Positions 39,456 through 49,200 of a stretch of DNA of 64,000 nucleotides are shown here, piece after piece. The DNA is from Rotaria socialis. Taxonomy: Eukaryota > Rotifera > Eurotatoria > Philodinida > Philodinidae. The DNA lies in the NCBI GenBank assembly GCA_905331475.1, contig CAJNYU010000350.1, positions 310,001 to 374,000 of the forward strand, read 5' to 3'. The notes below the pieces were generated by a model. The model searched no databases. It saw only the letters and a program-made list of their open reading frames with translations, and was not told the DNA's origin. Each line of letters begins with the position of its first letter. Within the stretch, counting starts at the first letter, position 1. The position numbers were made by a program, and so were the translations under genes.

Positions 39456-39746
39456 CTTTGCTTTTTATGAAGACGCTAAAGACCTTCGCGCGTAATCTAA
39501 GAAAAAAGTCTGTATGAGACTCATTCAATTTTAAAATTTTAATCGTTGCCAAGCAACGGCTAAAGAGGAAAATGAGTATTGCATTCGTACTAAGGCATTA
39601 ATGCATTTTGTATAGTTCACTATGATTTCATTGGCTGGCTATATTAAACCATTAAATTTCTAATGTATATAGTTTCTTTGTTCATAAATTTTCGTAAGTT
39701 TTAGTTGTTGTTTGGAAATTAATAATTACTGTTTATTTTTCTTCAG
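39456..39746. promoter_or_regulatory. Divergent promoter of FBXO16 and NOPCHAP1
   Basis: 291 bp separate the two start codons. Both genes must be driven from here unless upstream non-coding exons exist. It contains the X-box listed separately and a TTCTTCAG acceptor abutting the NOPCHAP1 ATG. Confidence 0.55.
39545..39557. promoter_or_regulatory. RFX-type X-box
   Basis: GTTGCC-A-AGCAAC matches the X-box consensus GTNRCC N(0-3) RGYAAC with both half sites intact. It lies 90 bp upstream of the FBXO16 ATG and 190 bp upstream of the NOPCHAP1 ATG. X-boxes bind RFX factors and are typical of ciliary gene promoters; function here is inferred. Confidence 0.55.
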
Positions 39747-40349
39747 ATGACTGATGATTCTTTTCCATTAGTTCCATCTTCTGAAACATCATCATCGTCG
39801 TCGTCAGAAGAAAAGAAATCATCATGGAATTTCGATGATTTACAAGATGAAGATGAATCCGATAGTTCGAATGATTTTTTTTCAGTACTTAAAAGAAATG
39901 TTGCCAAGCATGTTTATCACAATGAAGAAATTAAGAATGGCAATTGTTTATCAAATAAAACAACGGAACGCTCAACAATTCGGGTGGATACTAGTGATCT
40001 AATTTCACGTTGTAAAAATTTTCTTCCAATATTAACCAATGCCAATCGAACGTTATTTTCCAAAATTAGATCTGGGGAAAATGTTCGTATCGAATTGGAC
40101 TCGGATCAAGATAATGATGACAATGAAACAGCAATCGAAATGAATTTAATGTTTTGTCCTAACGTTGATACATCAATGGATTCAGAAGAAATTTCCGATG
40201 AAAGTGATGATGATCAAACAAAAATAACAACATTGCAATGTATTAAGAAAGACAAACAAGTTAGTATTATCGAAATTCAATCAACCAGTAATAATAATAA
40301 TAATAATAATAATAAAGGTGAAAAATCAGAAGAAATTGTTAACACGTGA
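39747..40349 (+). CDS. NOPCHAP1: NOPCHAP1-like box C/D snoRNP assembly chaperone
   Basis: A single exon of 200 residues. The N-terminus is Ser/Glu/Asp-rich. The central segment, ISRCKNFLPILTNANRTL followed about 20 residues later by an acidic stretch and ETAIEMNLMF, matches the pattern of vertebrate NOPCHAP1 (C12orf45), which has LLxxxxxFLPxxxxANexL and IQMDVALFE. That protein links NOP58 to the R2TP complex during box C/D snoRNP assembly in the nucleus. A poly-Asn run from an AAT repeat (40288-40314) and an acidic tail follow. ATG sits directly after TTCTTCAG, so the transcript is probably spliced or trans-spliced there. First gene of a possible operon with TRAPPC13 and SNU13. Low-complexity composition limits certainty. 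Confidence 0.68.
   Translation: MTDDSFPLVPSSETSSSSSSEEKKSSWNFDDLQDEDESDSSNDFFSVLKRNVAKHVYHNEEIKNGNCLSNKTTERSTIRVDTSDLISRCKNFLPILTNANRTLFSKIRSGENVRIELDSDQDNDDNETAIEMNLMFCPNVDTSMDSEEISDESDDDQTKITTLQCIKKDKQVSIIEIQSTSNNNNNNNNKGEKSEEIVNT
40288..40314 (+). repeat. AAT microsatellite coding poly-Asn
   Basis: Nine AAT units in frame near the C-terminus of NOPCHAP1. Length should vary between copies or individuals without shifting the frame. Confidence 0.9.
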
Positions 40350-40440
40350 TCATTTGTTATCTTTATGTGATCGTCTTTTTTCTTGTTTTCATAATTACAA
40401 AAAATTTGCGAAAAAAATTGTTATCGTTAAAGTTATTTCT

Positions 40441-40442
40441 AG
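40441..40442 (+). promoter_or_regulatory. 3' splice acceptor before TRAPPC13, candidate trans-splice site
   Basis: The sequence GTTATTTCTAG ends at 40442, 14 nt before the TRAPPC13 ATG and 92 nt after the NOPCHAP1 stop. No cis donor for it is needed if a spliced leader is added. Bdelloid rotifers are known to trans-splice a leader onto many mRNAs. Confidence 0.55.
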
Positions 40443-40456
40443 ATATGTAAATCATC

Positions 40457-40805
40457 ATGTCAGTATCGATAACAAATTCAATACCTCCACATCAACCGAC
40501 AGCAACTGTGACTGCACAAGTTGATACGACGAAAAATGCGGAACCACTTGCTGTTCGAGGTTAGTTTTGTTATTTTTGGGGGAAAACACAATTAGCATCT
40601 GTTATGGTGATTCCAAAATGAAAAGTAATCAAATAACTACTGCTGCTGCTAAGTATATGGAGCCCCTTGTTTTGGTTGTAACTTGTGATGTATTTTTACC
40701 GCTAATCGGTCACTTCACTTTTCAAAAAACCAATAAGAACATAGTTCATATATGATCTGTGATCACACATGAATGTGGAGAGGGGGGGGGGGGGGGGGGG
40801 GGGGT

Positions 40806-40859
<54 letters not shown>

Positions 40860-43428
40860 AGCGTGATACAATTCCTACTACTTCGTCATTCAGTTCATTC
40901 CATATCATACGAAATAGCTGTTGTTGTTTTTGTTTGTAGTAATGCGTCTTTCAAAACCGACGCTATATCAAAATATACCGGTCTATGCGGAAGAAGAATC
41001 CTCATCATCGGCAGCTGCATTTCTTGCTGGCCAATCACATGATATAGCCATTGGAAATGATCATTCAGTTCTAAGCCATCTACTGGTACTTCCCTATAGT
41101 TTTGGGTTAGTTTTTATATTTCCTTCTTTTTTTTTACATATATTTGTTTTAGAAATGTATTTTTGGGTGAAATATTTTCTGCAATTGTTTCGTTACACAA
41201 TCAGAGTGATCAAGTACTTCGAGATGTCATACTTAAAGTACATTTGATAACACTATAAATTGTATTTATATGTAAAAATTTTTCAACTTTTTTTCAGACA
41301 GATATTCAAACTGCAACACAACGCATCGTACTTAATTCAAACGATCAGAATGATTCGAATAAAATGGAATTAGTACCTGATCAAAGTATATGTAGAGTTT
41401 TACAACATGAAGTGAAAGAACTTGGCAATCATTCGTAAGAATCAAAATTGACATAGAATTGATTGCGATGAAGCATTGTTTAATTGGGATAATCTTTGAG
41501 AAAGAAAATGTTACAAAAGAGAAAACATGAAAATCCTTGAAAATTTTCGTATCAATGACATCTTTCGTTATCAAAATACCGGTAGATTCATTTATGTGGA
41601 GTTAAAATATGTGGCTTCAGCATTCGAGAACCAAAGCCAACCGTTTTTGTTACAGCACAACGTTTCATATACTAATTAAATTTTTTAGTCAGTCAATTTT
41701 ATCTATGTCAATTTGCTATTCAATCCAAAAAACTTCTATGATGATTTCACGTTTGAGTGCAGAAGTTTTAGAACATTGTTAAAGTTAATATCTATTTCTG
41801 AAAGTATGGCGCATAACTATTTGTTACAATAAATATAAATTTGAAGAGGTAAACAATCGTCTCTTCATCGGTTTTCGCACTGCATCTCATTTCAAGGCAA
41901 CCTATTTTCGCGAACCCTATTTGAAATGGCGGTGTGCTACATTCACTGTACTAGTTATTCAAAATTCTATCTACTATATTAATATTTATTTATGTTTTAA
42001 GTCTGGTATGCACTGTAACGTGTACCGATCAAAATGGTGAAAAATGCAATTTAAAAAAAGTTTTCAAATTACCAGTAAGTAACAAAAACCAAATTTAACA
42101 ATATTCTTAGAATCTAATTTAAGGTTGGCAAACCCATTGATTTAAAAACGCGTTTTATTCCTGGTGCCAAGGTAAAAACTACTGCTGAATAACGTTTCCT
42201 ATAATATGTTTTTTAATTTAATAGCATGATGAATATTATGTTGTTGCTGATATTCAAAATCAGACTCCATCAATTTTGAATATGATGTTCGTTTTTTATT
42301 TATTTTTATAAAAAACTTGTTTCACTAATCTCAAATTTTAATAGAACTGTTGAATTGGAACCATCAAATACGTATACTGTAAAAAATTTAAGTTATCTTC
42401 ATCATGAAAATTCTGATCATTCTGAAAGGTATGCTTTTGCAAAATGTTCTTTTTATTTCAAAAAACATAATCTAAAAGAAATTTAAACACCAGCATTGTG
42501 AACACTCTCTTGACTAGTAAATAGATTTTGTTGATGTTCGATCAATGATCCAATATCAATGATATCGTGTTGTTTATTTATTTGAGTTTGTAAGATTAAG
42601 TAAAATGAGGAAGAAGAAGAATGATGTTATAAATAGATTGAATAAGACAAATTGTATATCTTTAACAGCTAACGCTAAGTCAACTTTCTCATTTTAGCTG
42701 TAGTATTACTAAATTGATTGTCTTCTTCTTTATTTTGCTTAGTTCTCTCTGTGAAGCATGGCGTTTTATTCGTTCGAATGAAATCACAGCATATATGTTC
42801 TATTTGAAACCAAGAACCGATATCACTTTTGAACAGCTTCATTCAACGCCGACATTGGGCAAACTTGATATCGTTTGGATGTCTGGCTTGGGTGAACGTG
42901 GACGTTTACAAACAAATCAATTGCCAAAACCAGTAAACATACGCAGTGTTCTTTATGAATATGAAACTTGAAATTATATTTTAATACTGATAGACTCCAC
43001 CAATAGTGACAACAAATCTTGGATATTTACCTGATTTGCGTTTATTTTTAATTCGTGGTCAAGGTAAATGTTTTGCTGAAGAAGCACAAACATTTTCTGT
43101 ACGAATATTAAATTGTACACAACGAACAATGGACTTATCTTTGAGTTTTGATAATTCATTTGCTAAACGTGAACAATATATATGGATTGGTGTTATTAGT
43201 AAACAATTAGGAAAATTAGAAGCACATCACACATACGATATTGAATTACAACTTGTACCATTAACATGTGGAATGAAAGTAAAAACAAAAGAAAATTTAC
43301 AAGTTTGAAATTAAACTTTTTCTTTTTAGCGTATTGGTGGCTTACGATTGACTGATTTAACAATGAGACATACATATGATTTAGAAGATTTTCATCATCT
43401 ATTTGTACTTCCTAAACTTGTGCATTAA
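40457..43428 (+). CDS. TRAPPC13: TRAPP complex subunit 13
   Basis: Eleven exons join in phase to 443 residues (human about 417): 40457-40559, 40940-41105, 41153-41237, 41298-41434, 42002-42074, 42124-42171, 42225-42286, 42345-42428, 42743-42932, 42994-43278 and 43330-43428. Conserved landmarks in order are VMRLSKPTLYQNIPV, LPYSFGNVFLGEIFS, HNQSDQVLRDVILK, HEVKELGNHSLVCTV, VFKLPVGKPIDLKTRF, LGKLDIVWMSGLGERGRLQT, CTQRTMDLSLSFDNS and ISKQLGKL, ending with GGLRLTDLTMRHTYDLEDF. TRAPPC13 is an Ig-fold-rich subunit of the metazoan TRAPPIII complex, a RAB1 exchange factor in secretory traffic and autophagy. The N-terminal exon adds about 30 Thr/Pro-rich residues. Intron 1 contains a G23/C51 tract. 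Confidence 0.95.
40782..40857. repeat. Homopolymer palindrome G23-TA-C51 in TRAPPC13 intron 1
   Basis: Twenty-three G, then TA, then fifty-one C. The G and C runs can pair as a hairpin around GGTACC and the C strand's complement can form G-quadruplexes. Frames through it (poly-Gly, poly-Pro) are artefacts. It may also mark an assembly or sequencing problem. Confidence 0.9.
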
Positions 43429-43524
43429 TAGATATAATTTAATTTTAATTTTTTTTTCTTGAAAAAAAAATTATTTTTCTCTTGAACATTTCAAATATCG
43501 ATAAAATAATTTATTTGAATTTTT

Positions 43525-43526
43525 AG
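43525..43526 (+). promoter_or_regulatory. 3' splice acceptor before SNU13, candidate trans-splice site
   Basis: GAATTTTTAG ends at 43526, 97 nt after the TRAPPC13 stop and 31 nt before the SNU13 ATG. The spacing closely repeats that between NOPCHAP1 and TRAPPC13. Confidence 0.55.
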
Positions 43527-43557
43527 ATTATTTCTAATTCAAATACTAAGAAATAAC

Positions 43558-44059
43558 ATGTCCGCTGAAGGTGACGTTAATCCAAAAGCTTATCCATTAG
43601 CTGACGCTAAACTTACCAAGGATATTCTTGATCTTGTCCATCAAGCACAGAATTATGTATGTTTGTATTTTAATCTTTTTATAAATATCTTAATAAAATT
43701 TATCTTCGTAGCGACAATTGCGTAAAGGTGCTAATGAAGCAACTAAAACACTCAACCGTGGTAAATCAGAATTGATAAGTATGTTGACAAAAACAAATCA
43801 GGATGATTGTTAAGAAAAAAATTATTTTTATTTAGTTATGGCCGCTGATACAACACCCATTGAAATTTTAATGCATTTGCCATTATTATGCGAAGATAAA
43901 AACGTTCCATATGTATTTGTACGTAGTAAACAAGCATTAGGTCGTGCTTGTGGTGTTACACGACCAGTTATTAGTGCAAGCATAACGATCAATGAAGGAT
44001 CACAATTAAAAGCCCAAATTCAAACACTGAAACAAAATATTGAAAAATTGTTTACTTAA
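43558..44059 (+). CDS. SNU13: SNU13 / NHP2L1 (15.5K) kink-turn RNA-binding protein
   Basis: Three exons, 43558-43656, 43712-43778 and 43836-44059, give 129 residues against 128 in human. The sequence is nearly collinear with human SNU13: [15 protein letters not shown], then [55 protein letters not shown] and a C-terminal helix ending IEKLFT. All of the L7Ae-fold RNA-binding stretch ([12 protein letters not shown]) and the RACGV loop are intact. SNU13 binds kink-turns in U4 snRNA and box C/D snoRNAs in the nucleus and nucleates U4/U6.U5 tri-snRNP and snoRNP assembly. One difference: GKSEL replaces the GISEF-like segment before the last exon. A polyadenylation signal AATAAA lies near 44214. Confidence 0.97.
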
Positions 44060-45043
44060 ACGTACAAAAAAATAAGAATTAATAAGAAAAAATGCAAAAG
44101 AAGGATTGGGAACATTTTGTTTTTTGAAAAAAAAGTTCTTTGTTTTTCTTTGTTTTTGTTGTTTTTTTTTGTTGTTATTTCTGTGTGACCGTCATATGTA
44201 TGTGATGGAATGAAATAAAAGCACATCATGTAGGAATATAATGAGTTTTATTTATGAAATATTCACAGATCAAATCTTGTTTAAGGGGGTAATCCATCAT
44301 TATGTTTTTGAAGCTCGTGTAAATTCATGACTAATCAACATCGATAGTTAAAGTTCTGTCTGTTCTGTCTTTATAGTTAGTGATTTTTTGATGATATGAA
44401 TGTAGTGTGATACACATATTCTTATTGTCTATGTGCAAAGAAAACTTGATTGTTAGATGATTATGACATTTTTATGGGTCGATTTTGGTATTCTCTCAAA
44501 TTGGAGATGGACAACGTTTTTTACGATTTAGTAGTAAATTTTGAAATTCATTTTTCCGAGTTTGAGTTGCTGCTTCAATTTTCACTTATAAGAATAGAAA
44601 CATTTTGTTCCATGCAATTTATAAAACTACTCATTTTTTATGGGATAAAAATTAAGTTAAGAGGTTAAAAAACATTGATTACAATCCAAAAATTCTAGTA
44701 ACAAAATTCATTTTGCAAGTGTGCAAAAGCTGTGTCGGTCTTTTCTTGATATCTGAAAATGCTTTCACGGGAATTAAAACTACATTATAATTTTACATCT
44801 GTTTGAATACTGATCAAAAACAATTTTTCTATATCTATTATAACAATTAAACCATGATAGATATCTTACGTTCTGATATTAGGCAAATTTTTGATACAAT
44901 AGAGTATATAGCAGTAAATTTTATTCTTGAAATTTGTTTAAACTTTTTCTAAGATTCATATAGTGATGATGATTTTTGTAATCGACACTTAAAAACAAAA
45001 ATGACTTCATTTATTTATTTATTTTAGATCGAAATTTCTTTTC
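44060..45043. other. Intergenic region after SNU13
   Basis: Holds the SNU13 3' UTR with AATAAA near 44214 and an ATTTTAG acceptor at about 45022-45028, 15 nt before the next ATG. No coding region supported; the short frame at 44450-44668 lacks any recognisable feature. Confidence 0.5.
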
Positions 45044-45796
45044 ATGGCAACAGCAACGAATCGTATCTCTTCATCATCATCTTCTACATATACATCTAGT
45101 AAATTTTCTAATCTCTCAGATTTACTTCAAAAATATTACACTATAATCGAAAGTTTAAAGCAAAATCATGAAAATGAAGTTCAAGTTTTAAACAAAAGAA
45201 TCAAAACTCTTGAATCTGAAAATCAGCATTTACGTTCATTGCAAGAACAACATCCACATTCTATATTTGATATTAATTATGTATCATTTGAAGCATCAAC
45301 TATTAGTCAGCTACAATCAGAACTTGAACAAGCACGAAAACAAATTGATACTTTACAAAATTCATTAGATCAACAATATTCGGAATGTGAAGAAGTGAGA
45401 ACAAAATATAATTTACAACGTTTAATGAATGAAAACCATTTCGAACAACAAAATCCAAATTCAGATTCAAATAAAGTTAAAGACCTTGAATTGAAATTAA
45501 AACATATTAAAGATCAAATAAATCAATTTGATCAATGTAATTATGAAAGTGAAGAACAGATACGTTTATTAAAACAATTAATATCAAATAATGAACAAGA
45601 TCAAACAAAAACCATAGCACAAAGTTTAACGGTTAAACAATCGGATTTAGTACAACAGACAAATATTGTTGAAAATCTTTTAAACAAACAACACGATAAA
45701 ATTTTACATAAAATTGTGGAATTACTTAATCAAAATCCTCAACAGAATTCACAAGCAACGACAAAAAACAAAAAAATTAAAAAGAAAAGATTATAA
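45044..45796 (+). CDS. Coiled-coil protein of unknown function
   Basis: A single exon of 250 residues. After a Ser/Thr-rich N-terminus (MATATNRISSSSSS), residues about 20-70, 95-130 and 145-230 are heptad-like, rich in Leu, Gln, Glu and Lys, with segments such as EVQVLNKRIKTLESEN and KVKDLELKLKHIKDQI. The C-terminus is strongly basic (KNKKIKKKRL), which could act as a nuclear localisation signal. I recognise no family. The ATG follows an ATTTTAG acceptor by 15 nt, like the preceding genes, so the mRNA is probably spliced or trans-spliced. It lies 984 bp after SNU13 in the same direction, too far to assume the same transcript. Confidence 0.7.
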   Translation: MATATNRISSSSSSTYTSSKFSNLSDLLQKYYTIIESLKQNHENEVQVLNKRIKTLESENQHLRSLQEQHPHSIFDINYVSFEASTISQLQSELEQARKQIDTLQNSLDQQYSECEEVRTKYNLQRLMNENHFEQQNPNSDSNKVKDLELKLKHIKDQINQFDQCNYESEEQIRLLKQLISNNEQDQTKTIAQSLTVKQSDLVQQTNIVENLLNKQHDKILHKIVELLNQNPQQNSQATTKNKKIKKKRL

Positions 45797-45902
45797 TTTG
45801 CTTGAAACGAATTACTTTTGTTCTCTTTTGCTTTTTTTGTTTATAATTAACACTCTTCGAGTTTTCTTTATTTTGTTATGTTTCTCAATAAAGTATAGAT
45901 TT

Positions 45903-46273
45903 TGTGGAACTCACATATATTTTCGAAGAAAATAGTGAGTGTAAGTTTAAAAGCGAGATCTTTGCGTCTCCCCCTCCCCATTGCAGATATTAATGAGCTT
46001 AAAATTATGTTAATTAGGAGCTTGACTAATCAGGCTGCTATTTCTTCCTTTTTTAATTACAGACGGCACGAAAAAAGCAATGCTTGTCCATTACAGACCC
46101 TAGAAACTAGTCTCTGCCATTATTAAATATACGGGCTAACAATTAATATTCCATTACAGACATAAGCAAATAGGCAATGACATAATTATAGGTTTTGGAA
46201 ATCAAGGTAGATTTTTCAGATGAACAGTTTTGAACTATTTGAGTAAGCCTAAGGGATATATGTGAGTTCCACA
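45903..46273. mobile_element. MITE with 18-bp perfect terminal inverted repeats, 371 bp
   Basis: Left end TGTGGAACTCACATATAT (45903-45920) is exactly repeated in reverse at 46256-46273. The interior has three copies of ATTACAGAC and one ATTGCAGAT, and no coding capacity. Target duplication is unclear; only TTT is shared by both flanks. The frame 45902-46126 runs through it and is not a gene. Confidence 0.72.
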
Positions 46274-49200
46274 TTTAAGCCCCAACGGGGCTGCGCTAAC
46301 AAGCTTTTGTGATTGCATCAATATCAAATAGAATCACTTAATGTTGATCTAATTTCAAACTTTTAAGAATTTCTTTGATGAATCAATATTTTAAAATTAC
46401 AAAAATTGTTTGTTACTTTTAAAAAAAGTTAAACCTTATGGTATCGATTATATTTAATCCAATTGCTTTCAAACTAACTTTTTTAATCTACAGTAAATAT
46501 TTAACTACCCCTGATAAATTGTTATAATAGAATTCCATAGATAGCGATGTGTTTTTTAAATCATTTTTGCTATTTCTTGAAAATATTTTTGGTTTCTATT
46601 TTATTATTTTCATTGCTTCTGAAGTATCGTAACATAAAAGTGTGAAAAATGAATATCCAATTCATTTTTAAGAATGGCTTTAATAAGATCCGCATTTAAT
46701 AACAATATTCAAAACTGAGAATTCTCTATAATTTAATTCGAACATATCGTACCGGCTTTCATTGTATGGAACATTAGACGGTATTATTAACTTTTTCAAT
46801 ATTTATCACATGAATTCATTAGACTTCTAGAAATTTGAAGTACTATATTCGGTTATGCAATTCAATCATTTGAACGAAAATTGACTCAATTATCATGCTA
46901 ATAAATGCCTAATTTTATACTTACAAATTAGCTACGTTTCAGCTGATCGACTTCTTTCTAGTTGCACTCAGTAAGTATCCAGCATAAGTCCACTAATCTT
47001 TATTAATCCTTGTGCTATAGTCACTAATTATTATTTAATGTTGAGTATAGATCAAATATTGTCTTTGTCTAGTAGAGTAATACGTAAGTAACTTGAAGTG
47101 ATTCGCATCTATTTCTTTATCGACCGAAATTATTTATGAAATTTGTTTTGTACTAGTTCTTTAAGTTTCTGATTAAATGAATAGTTACAAATATCGAGAT
47201 ATTCAATAGCTGAGCAGCTCTCTTATTATCACCACATTAGTATTCAATCAAAATAACTATATAGTATTTGAACTATTATCAAATAAAACAAGGATCAGGA
47301 ATGTTATTAGAGAAGAAAAGCATTTAGATTAGGCAAAAAACTATTTAAATTCCTGGAGGACATTTATATAGATTAATTTTCACAGATCAAAATTATACTC
47401 TTTTCTGTTGATGTTCATTCTCACCCTCTGAAAACTTATTATGAACATTCGTCAGTAGGATTAATCATGAAACATGTAACAATATAAACAGAGTGCCCTT
47501 GGAATCATCGAATAGTACCCATGGATTGACGAGTGAAAAATATTGGATATTTTGTACTTATTAAAGCCATATATTCTTATTTATGAGATCGTATTATATT
47601 TCAACATGTGATCATGATGAAGGATTAGTCGAATCAGATGATTCTTATACGAACCTAGAATGACTCCAATGAATTATGGATAAGCCTAAGACTAAATACT
47701 AATAAATGAAGAAAATATTCCTTTTTTCATGCCTTTGTGTCTCTAGCATCATCAAAACCACGATAATCCCAAATATCAAATTACTAGAATAATTGAAAAG
47801 AGATATGTTTTTCTTTGTTTTCTTAAGCACACTTGTCGTTCTTTTTAAATATCATAGAAAAAATGTTTGAGGGTCACTCGTATGCCTTCGAAGATTCGAT
47901 CTGGATAAATTTGGTAAGAAAATGAAAATACACCAGATGAAAGTACATTTATTAATTAGAAAAATGACGTAAACCTTATAGCGTCTAGAACTAAATATTT
48001 CTGAAGGGTATATATGCGTCTTGAATAAGACTAGACAGTAGCACTGTCTATGAATAAAAGTTTTTCAAATAATATTTTTCTCCAAGATATATATTTTACA
48101 AACATAAGAGACATATTATAGGGTAGAAACCATTTTTATCAACAAATATCGATGAATATGATATAATACATACATATAAGGTGAACGCGGATAAGTTGGA
48201 AACTAACTCAAACTGCAATTTAATTATTAACATTGGCAAAGCTCATAGATGAGTTTCACGTCTTTTACTGTAAAACAACACTAATCATATTTTGACTGTT
48301 GGTAGATAGAAGCTAAGATTTATTCTAGAATTTTCATATTCTTTTCTCGAAATAAGCTACAAATGTATTAATATGTAAAAATTATTTTGAAAGCTATCTT
48401 CCCAAAAAAAAACGCAATTTGAATAAAATACGATTTCTGTGACCGACAATTTGCATTTTAAAGATTCAAAAATGATTCCTAAGAACTTCTACTGCGAAAT
48501 TCTCGAATAACAAAATATGCGTTTATTAAAATAAAAATAAAATAGAATTGCATTATGAGCTATGATTAGCATTGTATGTTCTCGTTGATTTTATACCTTC
48601 ACTATAAATCTATTCTGAATATGATATTTGAATAAATTTCAAAGGTATTCAATCATATAAAAATTGTTTTTTCAAACTCTTGAATAGATTTTCTGTAAAA
48701 GATGGCTCAATAATAAATAAATCCAATAGAGTCTATGAAAAACTATGTATCAATCACAATTCGATCAAGGCCGATATTAAACTCGAGGAATAGACTTATA
48801 ATCAAGTATTGCGCGATGTTTAAGCTGATTAATTCTATTTTTAGATTTCAAGAACGTTTTCTATCGAGATGTCGAAAAACAAAAAAAAATAGTTTTTCTT
48901 CCAAGATTTGTCATTATTTGAGTGATGATCGTTTGTTGAAGTTTCAAATCTCATCATATTTAAGACAACAAGGAAATAATAGTAGAGACGTTTTTCTCCC
49001 GAAGTTTCACATTATTAATAAGTATCTTAATTATCATTTTAACGTCTAATGAAGGACCTCAACCTGAATGGAACACGAACAATAGTGAAAGTGAGAACAG
49101 GTACAAAGTTCATTCAATGGATTAAAATTGTTTTCAAGTCCTGTGACACTGAGAACACGCTATTTCAACAAAAGAAACTCTCGTTTTTATAGATCGAGTG

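Noticed and set aside
39076..39517. Plus-strand ORFs of 93 and 129 codons
   Set aside because: They lie opposite the first exon of the FBXO16 homologue, which has clear family motifs and splice sites.
40702..41042. Poly-Gly and poly-Pro ORFs
   Set aside because: They read the G23/C51 tract in the first intron of TRAPPC13; the real exon begins at 40940 in another frame context.
48735..49049. 104-codon ORF in the desert
   Set aside because: Basic, low-complexity composition, no recognisable domain and no splice or start context.
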